Below are positions 44,396 to 54,027 of a stretch of 64,000 nucleotides of DNA, in pieces; within the stretch, counting starts at the first letter, position 1; the number at the start of each line of letters is the position of its first letter. Below the pieces are notes generated by a model. That model searched no databases. It had not been told where the DNA came from and saw only the letters and a list, made by a program, of their open reading frames with translations. The translations under genes and the position numbers were made by a program. Origin of the DNA: Candidatus Pelagibacter sp. IMCC9063 (GTDB taxonomy: Bacteria > Pseudomonadota > Alphaproteobacteria > Pelagibacterales > Pelagibacteraceae); assembly GCF_000195085.1 (NCBI RefSeq), contig NC_015380.1:358001-422000 (forward strand), given 5' to 3'.

Positions 44396-45883
44396 ATGTC
44401 TTTAGTTATGCCAAAGCCTGACGACGCTATTTTATTGAAATCAAGTAGCATTATTAATGGTCTTAAAAAAATTTCCAAACACGTGCTTTCGGAAGAAGAA
44501 GAAAAGTCAGTTTATGAAACTGACGGCTTAAGTATTCATCGTCAAAAACCAATTGCGGTAGTGTTGCCAGAGAATACAAAAGAAGTGAGCCAGATTTTAA
44601 AATATTGTTTTCATAATAATGTAAAAGTAGTCCCTAGAGGTGCCGGAACGGGCCTTTCTGGAGCAGCATTGCCATTAGAAGATTCGGTATTAGTGGTTTT
44701 GGGAAAATTTAATAAAATTTTAGAGATTGATTTTGAAAATAGGTGCGTAGTTACCCAGCCAGGGGTAACGAACTTATCAATTACAGGGGCCGTTCAGCAT
44801 GAAGGTTTTTACTATGCTCCAGATCCATCTAGTCAGATGGCTTGTTCTATAGGAGGAAATATATCGACTAATGCCGGAGGCGTTCATAGCCTAAAGTACG
44901 GAGTTACCACCAACAATGTTCTAGGGGTAGAAATGGTTTTAATAGATGGAACCATTATACGCTTAGGAGGAAAAAATTTGGATGCAGAAGGTTACGATTT
45001 GTTAGGAATTGTTACTGGTTCAGAAGGATTGTTAGGTGTTATTACGGAGATTACAGTTAAGATTTTAAAAAAACCACAATCAGTTCGTGCTGTTCTAATT
45101 GGCTTTGACACTAATGATGACGCTGGCAACTGCGTAGCAGACATCATTAGCGCTGGTATTATTCCTGCAGGAATGGAAATTATGGACAAACCATTAATCA
45201 TTGCTACAGATAATTTTGCTAAAGCAGGATACCCAAGAGACGTAGAAATATTGTTAATAGTGGAATTGGATGGAACAGAATCTGAGGTGAATACGTTAAT
45301 AGAAAGAGTTTTGGAAATTGCAAACAAAAACAAAGCTTCCTACAACCGTGCAAGCGAAAGCGATGAGGAACGTTTGCGTTTTTGGAAGGGAAGAAAGGCT
45401 GCCTTTACTGCTTTGGGTGCTATTTCACCAGATTACATATGCATGGATGGTTCTATACCAAGAAAAAAATTAGGTATTGTATTAAACGAAATAACTCGTT
45501 TGTCTAAAAAATACGAATTAGCTGTCGCGAATTGCTTTCATGCAGGAGATGGTAATTTACATCCTCTAATTATGTTTGATTCAAATAATAAAAAAGAATT
45601 AAAGAAAGCAGAGTCGTTTGGAGCTGATATTTTAAAATATTGCGTTAAAGTTGGCGGTGTTCTTACTGGAGAGCATGGCGTAGGAATTGAAAAAAGAGAG
45701 CTTATGTGTGAGATGTTTAATAATGATGATATTCAACAACAGCTCAATTTAAAGAAAGCTTTTGATGAGAAAGGCCTTTTAAATCCTGGTAAAGTTTTCC
45801 CAATCTTACATAGATGTGCAGAGGAAGGAAGAGTTCATGTTCATAAAGGAAAAACAAGATTCCCAGACCTTCCCAGCTTTTAA
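44396..45883 (+). CDS. glcD: Glycolate oxidase FAD subunit GlcD
   Basis: Catalytic subunit of membrane-associated glycolate oxidase. The 495-aa protein has the FAD-binding VVPRGAGTGLSGAALP near residue 80, NISTNAGGVHSLKYG, LGVEMVLIDGT, and the C-terminal metal/substrate residues in NCFHAGDGNLHPL and GEHGVGIEKRELM. Next to glcE and glcF it forms the classic glcDEF operon, with a one-base overlap between glcD and glcE. Confidence 0.95.
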   Translation: MSLVMPKPDDAILLKSSSIINGLKKISKHVLSEEEEKSVYETDGLSIHRQKPIAVVLPENTKEVSQILKYCFHNNVKVVPRGAGTGLSGAALPLEDSVLVVLGKFNKILEIDFENRCVVTQPGVTNLSITGAVQHEGFYYAPDPSSQMACSIGGNISTNAGGVHSLKYGVTTNNVLGVEMVLIDGTIIRLGGKNLDAEGYDLLGIVTGSEGLLGVITEITVKILKKPQSVRAVLIGFDTNDDAGNCVADIISAGIIPAGMEIMDKPLIIATDNFAKAGYPRDVEILLIVELDGTESEVNTLIERVLEIANKNKASYNRASESDEERLRFWKGRKAAFTALGAISPDYICMDGSIPRKKLGIVLNEITRLSKKYELAVANCFHAGDGNLHPLIMFDSNNKKELKKAESFGADILKYCVKVGGVLTGEHGVGIEKRELMCEMFNNDDIQQQLNLKKAFDEKGLLNPGKVFPILHRCAEEGRVHVHKGKTRFPDLPSF

Positions 45884-47115
45884 TGCCTGGTATTTATTGT
45901 CCAAATAATCAAGAGGAAATTTCTCAGTTTATTTATGATTGTTATGAATCGAATAGACCCATAGAAATTACAACTTTAAATTCCAAGCCCATAGGCAGAA
46001 GTGTTCAATGTTCACAAACATTAGACCTAAGAAAAAATAGTGGAATTATAGAATACCAGCCAGAAGAACTTTATATTAAAGTGAAAGCCGGAACGCCTTT
46101 AATTGATATTCTAGAAGTTTTAAAATCAAAAAATCAAATATTAGGTTTTGAACCGGTAGATCTTGGATATTTGTACAATGGAAAACCAAATTATGGATCC
46201 ATAGGTGGGATAGTGTCTTGCAATCTATCAGGACCAAGGAGGTTTAAGTCTGGATCTTTAAGAGATCACTTATTAGGATTTACCGCAGTTAATGGAAAGG
46301 GAGAATGTATTAAATCGGGGGGAACAGTAGTTAAAAATGTTACTGGATATGATCTTAGCAAATTATTAGCTGGGTCTTATGGAACATTATCAGTTCTGAC
46401 TGAGCTAACTCTTAAGGTGGTGCCCAAGCCAGAATTTTCTGAAACTTTTGTGATGTATGGTTTGACACCAAAAGAAGCTTCGGAAGTTTTTTCTAAAGTC
46501 ATGAAAACTTCTTTAGAGATTTCAGGAGCATGCTATTACCCAAAAAAGAATATTGATTTTCTCCGTTTAAATGATTTAGACAACTCAAAAACAATCACTG
46601 CTTTGAGAATTGAGGGTCCAAAAAACTCAGTACAAGAAAGAATTGAAAGTTTAAATAAAATGTTCAAAGACACAAAAGAAAAAACAATTTTAGAAATTTA
46701 TCAGTCAGATTTATTCTGGAAGATTAGCGCAAACCTTGAATGCTTTAACAATTCACAAAAGATAGTAGCCAAAATCTCTCTTCCACCAACCGAAACTACT
46801 GGTTTTATCAGTCAATTTTGCGAAGATGAAATGATGGATATTAATAATAAATATTTTGTAGAGTGGGCGGGTGGATTAATTTTCTTAGAGATTGGTAATG
46901 AAGATCCTTCTTATCTGATATTAGAAAAAATGAAAAAATTTTGCAAAGAAAAGAGTGCACATATTACGATTATGAAAGCCGACAATACATTTAGAACCAC
47001 TGGATTTTTTCTTTCTAGCTCTGATGAAAATATCAAAATTTTAGCATCTAGAGTTAAAACTAGTTTCGATCCAAAAAGTATTTTAAACCCAGGGAAAATT
47101 TATGCAGGTATTTAA
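45883..47115 (+). CDS. glcE: Glycolate oxidase FAD-binding subunit GlcE
   Basis: Second flavin subunit of glycolate oxidase. The 410-aa protein has a short FAD-binding N-terminal domain (EYQPEELYIKVKAGTPLIDIL), the GSIGGIVSCNLSGPRRFKSG segment, and GGTVVKNVTGYDLSKLLAGSYGTLSVL, family-typical. It ends FDPKSILNPGKIYAG. It overlaps glcD and glcF by one base each. Confidence 0.93.
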   Translation: MPGIYCPNNQEEISQFIYDCYESNRPIEITTLNSKPIGRSVQCSQTLDLRKNSGIIEYQPEELYIKVKAGTPLIDILEVLKSKNQILGFEPVDLGYLYNGKPNYGSIGGIVSCNLSGPRRFKSGSLRDHLLGFTAVNGKGECIKSGGTVVKNVTGYDLSKLLAGSYGTLSVLTELTLKVVPKPEFSETFVMYGLTPKEASEVFSKVMKTSLEISGACYYPKKNIDFLRLNDLDNSKTITALRIEGPKNSVQERIESLNKMFKDTKEKTILEIYQSDLFWKISANLECFNNSQKIVAKISLPPTETTGFISQFCEDEMMDINNKYFVEWAGGLIFLEIGNEDPSYLILEKMKKFCKEKSAHITIMKADNTFRTTGFFLSSSDENIKILASRVKTSFDPKSILNPGKIYAGI

Positions 47116-48413
47116 TGCAAACTAATTTCACAAAAAAACAGCAAGAAGATCCCGAAATAAAAAATACGGAAGATATCTTAAGAAAATGCGTTCACTGCGG
47201 AATGTGCAACGCAACCTGCCCGACATTTCAAGTATTGGGAGATGAATTGGATGGTCCAAGAGGTCGAATTTATTTAATCAAAGATATGATTGAAAACAAC
47301 AAGGCTCCTACTGAAAAAGTAGTAAAACACATAGACCGTTGCTTATCTTGTTATGCATGTATGACCACTTGTCCCTCCGGTGTAAATTATATGCACATTA
47401 TAGATCATGGAAGAAATCACATTGAAAGAAATTACAAAAGGCCTTTTTTAGATAGATTCTTAAGGAACATGCTCTCCTATGTTCTTCCTAGACCCAATAT
47501 ATTTCTTTTGCTTGGTTGGTTAACTAAAATTACAAAGCCACTCTCATTTTTTATGCCAGGAAAAATTAAAAATATGGTTGCATTGATGCCAACTAATTTT
47601 CCAAAGGCACAACATAAAGCAAAAAATATTTTTAAACCTGAAGGCAAGACAGTTGCTAGAGTAATTTTATTAACTGGATGTGTTCAAAAGGTAATATCAC
47701 CACAAATCAACGATTCTACTATAAATATTTTAAACAGACATGGTGTAGAGGTTCATGTGTCCCAAGAGGTGAGCTGCTGCGGTTCATTAAATCATCATTT
47801 GGGAAAAGAAAAATTAGCTCACAATTCTTTTATTCAAAACATTAATGCTTGGACAAAAATTTCTGAAAAAAACCCTATAGATGCAATTATTGTTAATACA
47901 TCAGGGTGTGGGACAACTTTAAAAGACTATGGCTTTATTTTTAAAAACCATCTAGATACAAATCTTAGAAAAAAAGCCAAGCAAGTTTCGGAATTGGCAA
48001 AAGATGTTACGGAATACTTAGGAAAAAATATAAAACTTAATTTTATTGAAAATAAAAAACAATATAAAATTGCTTATCATTCCGCTTGTTCCATGCAGCA
48101 TGGTCAAAATGTTCACCAACAACCAATAGATTTATTAAAAAAATCAGGGAATACTATTTTGGAGATACCCGACGGACATTTATGCTGCGGTTCTGCTGGA
48201 ACTTATAATTTGTTACAAGAAAAAATGGCAAGTGAGCTTCTGAAGAGAAAAGTAGAAAATATTGATAAAATTAAACCAGATTTTATTTCAGCAGGAAATA
48301 TTGGCTGTATTACACAAATTGCAACAGGCTCATCCATACCAATAGTGCATACTATAGAATTATTAGATTGGTTTACGGGTGGCATCAAACCAAAGCAAAT
48401 AAACACGGAATAA
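47115..48413 (+). CDS. glcF: Glycolate oxidase iron-sulfur subunit GlcF
   Basis: Electron-transfer subunit. The 432-aa protein has two 4Fe-4S clusters: CVHCGMCNATCPTFQVLGDE near residue 25 and CLSCYACMTTCPSGVNY near residue 76. Two CCG domains follow (VSCCGSLNHHLG and HLCCGSAGTYNLLQ). All cysteines are present. Immediately followed by the D-2-hydroxyacid dehydrogenase gene. Confidence 0.95.
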   Translation: MQTNFTKKQQEDPEIKNTEDILRKCVHCGMCNATCPTFQVLGDELDGPRGRIYLIKDMIENNKAPTEKVVKHIDRCLSCYACMTTCPSGVNYMHIIDHGRNHIERNYKRPFLDRFLRNMLSYVLPRPNIFLLLGWLTKITKPLSFFMPGKIKNMVALMPTNFPKAQHKAKNIFKPEGKTVARVILLTGCVQKVISPQINDSTINILNRHGVEVHVSQEVSCCGSLNHHLGKEKLAHNSFIQNINAWTKISEKNPIDAIIVNTSGCGTTLKDYGFIFKNHLDTNLRKKAKQVSELAKDVTEYLGKNIKLNFIENKKQYKIAYHSACSMQHGQNVHQQPIDLLKKSGNTILEIPDGHLCCGSAGTYNLLQEKMASELLKRKVENIDKIKPDFISAGNIGCITQIATGSSIPIVHTIELLDWFTGGIKPKQINTE

Positions 48414-48414
48414 A

Positions 48415-49368
48415 ATGAAAAAAATATTAGTGACCAGAAATTTATTACCAGAAAATGAAAAAAGAGTTTTAGATTTATTTAATGCAACACTAAACAAAGA
48501 AGATAAAGTTTTATCACCAGAAGAAGTAATTTCTTTATCTAAAGACTGTGATGGAATTTTGTGTGTTGGCGGAAATAAATTCGATAAAGAAATTATAAGC
48601 AAACTTTCGTCTAGTGTTAAAATAATAGCAAATTATGCAGTAGGATATAACAATGTAGATGTTGATGCTGCAGAGGAACGAGGAATAGCAGTAACCAATA
48701 CGCCAGAAGTTTTAACAGACGCTACTGCAGACATATCTATTTTACTTTTACTTGGAGCTTCTAGAAGAGCTTATGAAGGAAGAAAGCACGCGGAAGCACA
48801 AAGTTGGAACTGGTCTACTAATTTTTTAATGGGTAAACAAATGTCGAACAAAAAATTAGGAATTTTAGGAATGGGCAGGATTGGAAGAGCAGTAGCCCAA
48901 AGAGCCAGAGGTTTTGGAATGGAAATACATTATCATAACAGAAATAAATTAAGCAGTGATTTAGAATTGGGTGCTATATATCATAAAGATGCCAAGTCTC
49001 TTTTTGTAGAAAGTGAATTTTTATCTATTAATTGTCCTGCAACTGCTGAGACTACAAATTTACTTAATGAAGAAACAATTAAATTTTTGCCAGATAAAGC
49101 TGTTGTTGCGAATGCTGCTAGAGGAGACATCATCGATGATAGGGCTATGATCCAAGCAATGAAAAGCGGAAAAATTTTTGCTCTTGGTTTGGATGTTTAT
49201 AATGGAGAGCCAAGAATAAACAAAGAGTATCTAAAGCTTGATAATCTTTTTCTACTTCCGCACCTTGGAAGCTCCACTAAAAGAACTAGAATCGATATGG
49301 GTGATAGAGCTATAGATAATTTAGAAGTTTTTTTTTTAGGGAAAAAACCTAAAGACCAAGTTAACTAA
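48415..49368 (+). CDS. D-2-hydroxyacid dehydrogenase (glyoxylate/hydroxypyruvate reductase-like)
   Basis: NAD(P)-dependent oxidoreductase of the D-isomer family. The 317-aa protein has ANYAVGYNNVDVDAAEERGI, the Rossmann motif GILGMGRIGRAVAQRARGFG near residue 150, and the catalytic residues Arg (NAARGDIIDD), Glu (LDVYNGEP) and His (LLPHLGSSTKRTR). Position after glcDEF suggests glyoxylate as substrate. The cofactor preference is not resolved. Confidence 0.88.
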   Translation: MKKILVTRNLLPENEKRVLDLFNATLNKEDKVLSPEEVISLSKDCDGILCVGGNKFDKEIISKLSSSVKIIANYAVGYNNVDVDAAEERGIAVTNTPEVLTDATADISILLLLGASRRAYEGRKHAEAQSWNWSTNFLMGKQMSNKKLGILGMGRIGRAVAQRARGFGMEIHYHNRNKLSSDLELGAIYHKDAKSLFVESEFLSINCPATAETTNLLNEETIKFLPDKAVVANAARGDIIDDRAMIQAMKSGKIFALGLDVYNGEPRINKEYLKLDNLFLLPHLGSSTKRTRIDMGDRAIDNLEVFFLGKKPKDQVN

Positions 49369-49455
49369 ACAACTTTAAGTTGAAAAACAAAAAAATTTCA
49401 TTCTTTAGTGTTTTTTTTATAAAAAATATTATTATTTATGAAGACTCGGGCAAGC

Positions 49456-49497
49456 TTAAGTGATTAAATATTCTTAACTTAAAACTAACACGGGAGA
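49456..49497 (+). promoter_or_regulatory. Upstream region and ribosome-binding site of the TRAP operon
   Basis: The 136-base gap before dctP contains an imperfect inverted repeat TTAAGT (49456-49461) and ACTTAA (49477-49482), which could be an operator, and a clear GGGAG Shine-Dalgarno at 49492-49496, nine bases before the ATG at 49505. No convincing -35/-10 pair was seen. Confidence 0.4.
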
Positions 49498-49504
49498 AAA
49501 CAAA

Positions 49505-50668
49505 ATGTCAAAAAAAACTATTTCGTCTAACTCAAGACGAAAATTTTTTAAAGTGGCAACTAGCGCAGTTGTTGCTGGAGGATTGCTTGCAGCCTGTAAG
49601 CCAGAGGATAATACGAAAAAGTCTGGTGCTGCAGAAAAATCCGTTAAACTAACTATGCAGGCAGCTTGGCCATCTGGAGCTAATATATTCTTTGAAATGG
49701 CTCAAGATTATTGCAACATGGTGAGAGATATGTCTGGCGGAAGCTTGACGATCGATCTTAAGCCAGTTGGTGCGGTAGTTAAAACTTCAGAAATTGGACA
49801 GGCAGTAAGTTCAGGCATAGTTGATATGGGTCACTGGGTGACTGCATATTGGTATGGTAAGAACGCTGCAGCCTCTCTTTTTGGAACCGGTCCTTCATAT
49901 GGAATGTCATCACAAGAAGTAATGGCATGGATGGAGTACGGCGGAGGAAGAAAGTTATATGAAGAAGCAACTGCTAAAGTTGGGTTCAATTATACTGGGT
50001 TCTTTCATATGCCTATGCCAGCACAACCTTTTGGTTGGTTCAAAAAGAATGTAACTAAAGTGTCTGATGTTAAAGGAATGAAATACAGAACAGTTGGTCT
50101 AGCGACTAACGTTTTGACTGCTATGGGAATGGTCGTAAGACAATTACCAGGTGGTGAAATTCAACCAGCAATGAAAACAGGTTTGATTGATGCTGCTGAA
50201 TTTAACAATCCAACATCTGACTCACAGTTTGGAATGCAAGATGTGTCTAAACATTATCACTTAGGAAGTTTTCATCAATCTCAAGAGATGTTTGAAATTC
50301 CTTGTAATACGAAAAGACTCAAAAGCCTTTCACCTGCTCATCAAGCTATCTTAAAAAACGCTGCTTATGCTGCGAACTCAGATAACTACTTTAAGGCACT
50401 AAGCAGATATTCTGAGTCTTTATCTATGTTGATGAACAAGCATAATGTTAATGTATACCAAACATCTGATGAAATCTTAGCTGCACAATTAAAAGGCTGG
50501 GATAAAGTAATCGGTGATTTTGTTAAGAAAGATGCATTCTTTGCAAAAGTGGTAAAATCTCAAAAAGACTATGCTCGAAGAACTATGAAGTATTTGCTGA
50601 TGAATCAGCCGAACTACAAGTTAGCATATGAAAATGAGTTTGGACCTATCGGACAAGTTAAAATCTAA
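49505..50668 (+). CDS. TRAP transporter substrate-binding protein (TakP-like)
   Basis: Periplasmic solute-binding protein of a DctP-type TRAP system. The 387-aa protein starts with a twin-arginine motif NSRRKFFKVATS, then a hydrophobic stretch and lipobox LLAAC (Cys near residue 31), so it is probably Tat-exported and lipid-anchored. The ligand-binding region has RQLPGGEIQPAMKTGLIDAAEF, the hallmark of the TakP/alpha-keto acid group. Ligand assignment (2-oxoacids) is inference. A stem-loop separates it from dctQM. Confidence 0.88.
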   Translation: MSKKTISSNSRRKFFKVATSAVVAGGLLAACKPEDNTKKSGAAEKSVKLTMQAAWPSGANIFFEMAQDYCNMVRDMSGGSLTIDLKPVGAVVKTSEIGQAVSSGIVDMGHWVTAYWYGKNAAASLFGTGPSYGMSSQEVMAWMEYGGGRKLYEEATAKVGFNYTGFFHMPMPAQPFGWFKKNVTKVSDVKGMKYRTVGLATNVLTAMGMVVRQLPGGEIQPAMKTGLIDAAEFNNPTSDSQFGMQDVSKHYHLGSFHQSQEMFEIPCNTKRLKSLSPAHQAILKNAAYAANSDNYFKALSRYSESLSMLMNKHNVNVYQTSDEILAAQLKGWDKVIGDFVKKDAFFAKVVKSQKDYARRTMKYLLMNQPNYKLAYENEFGPIGQVKI

Positions 50669-50685
50669 TTAACTTTACAAAATTA

Positions 50686-50713
50686 AAAAGGGGAGATACC
50701 AATCTCCCCTTTT
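50686..50713. terminator. Stem-loop between TRAP binding-protein and membrane genes
   Basis: A perfect 12-bp stem (AAAAGGGGAGAT / ATCTCCCCTTTT) with the four-base loop ACCA and a T run. It lies between the binding-protein gene and dctQM. It probably terminates part of transcription or protects the upstream mRNA, giving more binding protein than permease. Confidence 0.85.
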
Positions 50714-50746
50714 AAATACACTACAAAAATATTTTTTAGAAAATTA

Positions 50747-51331
50747 ATGAAACATTACATCAAGTTTGCAGATGCTTTGAGTACCTCAATGGGGAAAGCG
50801 TTTTCATGGTGCATAGTAATATTAATGGGTGGAACTGTGTATGAGGTGATTATGGCGTATGTATTTAACGCTCCCACACTTTGGAATTTTGATTTTAGCA
50901 TGCAGATGTATGGAGCAATTCTTATGATGTCTGGAGCTTATACTTTAGCTCAGGAAGCTCATGTACGAGGAGACGTTATTTACAGATTATTTACCAATAG
51001 AGTTCAAGCTTCAATCGATTTCGTACTTTATTTTATTTTCTTTTTTCCAGGAGTGATAGCTCTTGCATTTTATGGGTATGAATATGCTGCGTTAGCTTGG
51101 AAAATAAAAGAAACAAGCTGGAGCAGTCCTGCGCAAATTCAAATTTATATGGTAAAGGCAATGATACCATGTGCGGGAGTTTTATTAACAATTCAAGGAC
51201 TTAGTGAACTATTTAGATGTATCATTTGTATTCGCACAGGACAGTGGCCTGCAAGAATGGTAGTTGCCGAAGAAACAGAAAAAATTTTAATGAAAGCAGC
51301 TGAAGAAGGAAACGTAAAAGATGTTGTTTAG
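50747..51331 (+). CDS. TRAP transporter small permease subunit DctQ
   Basis: Four-helix membrane subunit of the TRAP transporter. The 194-aa protein has hydrophobic segments with YEVIMAYVFNAPTLWNFDFS, GAYTLAQEAHVRGDVIY (conserved in DctQ) and two more helices. The C-terminus overlaps dctM by 11 bases. Function is inferred from neighbours and layout. Confidence 0.88.
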   Translation: MKHYIKFADALSTSMGKAFSWCIVILMGGTVYEVIMAYVFNAPTLWNFDFSMQMYGAILMMSGAYTLAQEAHVRGDVIYRLFTNRVQASIDFVLYFIFFFPGVIALAFYGYEYAALAWKIKETSWSSPAQIQIYMVKAMIPCAGVLLTIQGLSELFRCIICIRTGQWPARMVVAEETEKILMKAAEEGNVKDVV

Positions 51332-52682
51332 TTTAACCAACCCAGAAGTGGCCATCTTGATGATGGGTATATTCCTATTTACAGTTCTGCTTGGTTTTCC
51401 GATTGCGTTTACATTAATGGCAATGGGAATTGGCTTTGGATACTATGCTTATTATGATTCAGCCTTAATGGAGCATCTATTTGACAATAGGATTTTTTCT
51501 TTATTTGTTCAGAATACTTATACGGTTATGGATAATAATGTCTTAACCGCCGTACCTCTATTTTTATTTATGGGATACTTAGTTGAGAGAGCTGGAATTG
51601 TAGCAAAATTATTTTTTGCAATAAGGCTAGCTGCTCATAAATTGCCAGCTTCCATGGCGGTGGCTGCGTTAATAACTTGCACTTTATTTTCTACAGCAAC
51701 TGGAATTATTGGTGCTGTTGTAACTTTAATGGGTCTACTTGCTTGGCCAGCAATGATAAAAGCTGGGTACGATAAAAAATTTGCTTCAGGAATAATTTGT
51801 GCGGGGGGATGTTTAGGAATTTTAATACCACCTAGCATTATGTTAATTGTTTACTCTGTTATTGCTCAACTATCTCCACTAAGATTATTTGCAGCTGCAA
51901 TTTTCCCTGGATTGTTGCTTGCAGGCTTGTATGTGACTTACGCTATTACTAGAGGGTGGTTAGATCCTTCTATCGCTCCCAAGCCTAAAGCAGAGGACAT
52001 ACCTCCACAATCTGAAATTTTAAAAGAAGTGCTAGTTTCATTTTTACCCCTCTTTGGTTTGATCATGTTAGTGCTTGGAACAATATTAGCAGGTATTGCG
52101 ACCCCTGCAGAAGCTGCAGCAGCTGGAGCATTCGGTGCACTTGTGTTGTCTTATTTTTACAAAACATTGAAGTGGAAAAGTTTTAAAGAATCGGTTTTTT
52201 TAACAGCTAAAACTACAGCAATGATTATGTGGCTGTTTATTGGTTCATGGACATTTTCTTCAGTATTTTCTTATCTTGGAGGACATGAAATATTTGAGTA
52301 TTTCTTTAAATCTATAGACATAGCTCCTTGGCAGTTCCTGGTTATTACACAAATAATTATTTTTCTTTTAGGTTGGCCATTAGAATGGACAGAAATTTTA
52401 ATTATTTTTGTTCCAATCTTTTTACCACTGTTAGAAGTCTTTGGAGTGGATCCTTACTTCTTTGCTATGTTAATCGCTTTAAACTTGCAGACATCCTTCT
52501 TAACACCTCCCATGGCCATGTCCGCCTACTACTTGAAAGGTGTTCAAAAAAGCAATGTTGAGCTAATGGAAATTTTTGCTGGCATTATGCCATTCCTTGG
52601 AATTGTTATTTTTGCAATGGTGCTCATGTACATGTTCCCTGGCATAGCTTTGTGGTTACCAGAAACATTATTTCCAAATTAA
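51321..52682 (+). CDS. TRAP transporter large permease subunit DctM
   Basis: The 453-aa ion-coupled permease subunit. It has about 12 hydrophobic segments, VPLFLFMGYLVERAGI, AGGCLGILIPPSIMLIVYSV, and TPAEAAAAGAFGALVL, which are DctM signatures. It completes the dctP-Q-M set. It is followed after ten bases by an amidase gene on the same strand. Confidence 0.94.
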   Translation: MLFSLTNPEVAILMMGIFLFTVLLGFPIAFTLMAMGIGFGYYAYYDSALMEHLFDNRIFSLFVQNTYTVMDNNVLTAVPLFLFMGYLVERAGIVAKLFFAIRLAAHKLPASMAVAALITCTLFSTATGIIGAVVTLMGLLAWPAMIKAGYDKKFASGIICAGGCLGILIPPSIMLIVYSVIAQLSPLRLFAAAIFPGLLLAGLYVTYAITRGWLDPSIAPKPKAEDIPPQSEILKEVLVSFLPLFGLIMLVLGTILAGIATPAEAAAAGAFGALVLSYFYKTLKWKSFKESVFLTAKTTAMIMWLFIGSWTFSSVFSYLGGHEIFEYFFKSIDIAPWQFLVITQIIIFLLGWPLEWTEILIIFVPIFLPLLEVFGVDPYFFAMLIALNLQTSFLTPPMAMSAYYLKGVQKSNVELMEIFAGIMPFLGIVIFAMVLMYMFPGIALWLPETLFPN

Positions 52683-52692
52683 ATAATATATT

Positions 52693-54027
52693 ATGCCAGA
52701 CATTTTATCTCTTTCGGCCAATGAATTAGCTGCACAACTAAGAGAAGGCGAAATTTCCTCTGTCGAAGTTTGCTCGCAGTATATTGAAAGAATAGGTAAG
52801 TTTGAAAAAGATGTGAAAGCTTGGTCACATTTTAATAAAAAACTACTTTTAGAAAAGGCTGCAGAAGCAGATGAGCATAGAATTTCAGGAAAACCATTGG
52901 GATTATTACATGGATTGCCTATAGCTGTTAAAGACATAATTGGAACTTTAGATATGCCGACAGAATGTGGAACTACCATAAGAAAAAAAATGACAGCCTC
53001 CCAAGACTCGGAAGTTGTTAATCTCCTTAAAGTAGCGGGTGCTATTATTATGGGAAAAACAGAGACAACAGAACTTGCCTATTTTCATCCAGGAAAAACT
53101 ACCAATCCTCATGACTACAAAAGGACTCCCGGAGGTTCTTCAAGTGGATCTGCAGCAGCAGTGGCAGCCTATATGACACCCCTGTCAATTGGTTCGCAAA
53201 CTAATGGCTCAACTATTAGACCAGCATCTTACTGCGGTGTTGTTGGGTACAAACCATCATATGGCCTAATCTCTAGATACGGAATTTTAAAACAATCAGA
53301 TAAATTAGATCAAGTGGGTATTTTTGGAAAATCTGTAGAAGATGTGGCGCTATTAGCAAAGGTGTTAATTAAAAAAGATTTATTTGATCCATCAACAATT
53401 CATTATTCCGCGGAGGAAATGATGGATGTGTGCAGAAAAGGTCCACTTTTTGATCCCAAATTTATTTTTTACAAAACTAAGAACTGGAAAAATCTTGATA
53501 AAGAATCCCAAGAATCTTTTGAAATTTTTATAAAGACTTTTAAAAAAAATATTGAAGTATTTGATACCCCTTCTTATTTTGATGACATTCCAAAATATCA
53601 TAAAATAATTCATGAGACGGATATGGCTAATAATTTCCAACTATATTATAAAAAATATAAAAAAAAACTTTCCAAAGAGATGGTAAGCGCAATTGAGCGA
53701 GGTCTTAAAAATTCTGCAACAGAATATGCAGAAGCAATTGATTTTATGAAGAGAAGTTATGATTCTTACAAAGAGGTATTTGAAGATTACCATGGAGTTT
53801 TAACACCAGCTTCTTCTGGGGTCGCTCCTAAGGGATTGGGAAATACTGGTAGTCCAGAATTTAGTACAGTGTGGACTTACTTGGGTCTTCCATCAATTTC
53901 ATTACCTTTACTTACCGGAAAAAATGATCTACCATTAGGCATCCAATTAATCGGCGACAAGTATGATGATTTAAGGTTTTTGGGTGTTGCTAGTTGGGTA
54001 GAAAAAAATTGCAAACAAAATGATTAA
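52693..54027 (+). CDS. Amidase-signature family hydrolase
   Basis: Amide hydrolase with a Ser-cisSer-Lys triad. The 444-aa protein has the catalytic lysine in GLPIAVKDIIGT near residue 80, the glycine/serine-rich TPGGSSSGSAAAVAAY near residue 150 (cis-Ser), and the nucleophile serine in GSQTNGSTIRPASYCGVVG. It is not GatA, since gatBC are absent. The substrate is unknown; the position after a TRAP system suggests a nitrogen compound imported by it. Confidence 0.88.
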   Translation: MPDILSLSANELAAQLREGEISSVEVCSQYIERIGKFEKDVKAWSHFNKKLLLEKAAEADEHRISGKPLGLLHGLPIAVKDIIGTLDMPTECGTTIRKKMTASQDSEVVNLLKVAGAIIMGKTETTELAYFHPGKTTNPHDYKRTPGGSSSGSAAAVAAYMTPLSIGSQTNGSTIRPASYCGVVGYKPSYGLISRYGILKQSDKLDQVGIFGKSVEDVALLAKVLIKKDLFDPSTIHYSAEEMMDVCRKGPLFDPKFIFYKTKNWKNLDKESQESFEIFIKTFKKNIEVFDTPSYFDDIPKYHKIIHETDMANNFQLYYKKYKKKLSKEMVSAIERGLKNSATEYAEAIDFMKRSYDSYKEVFEDYHGVLTPASSGVAPKGLGNTGSPEFSTVWTYLGLPSISLPLLTGKNDLPLGIQLIGDKYDDLRFLGVASWVEKNCKQND

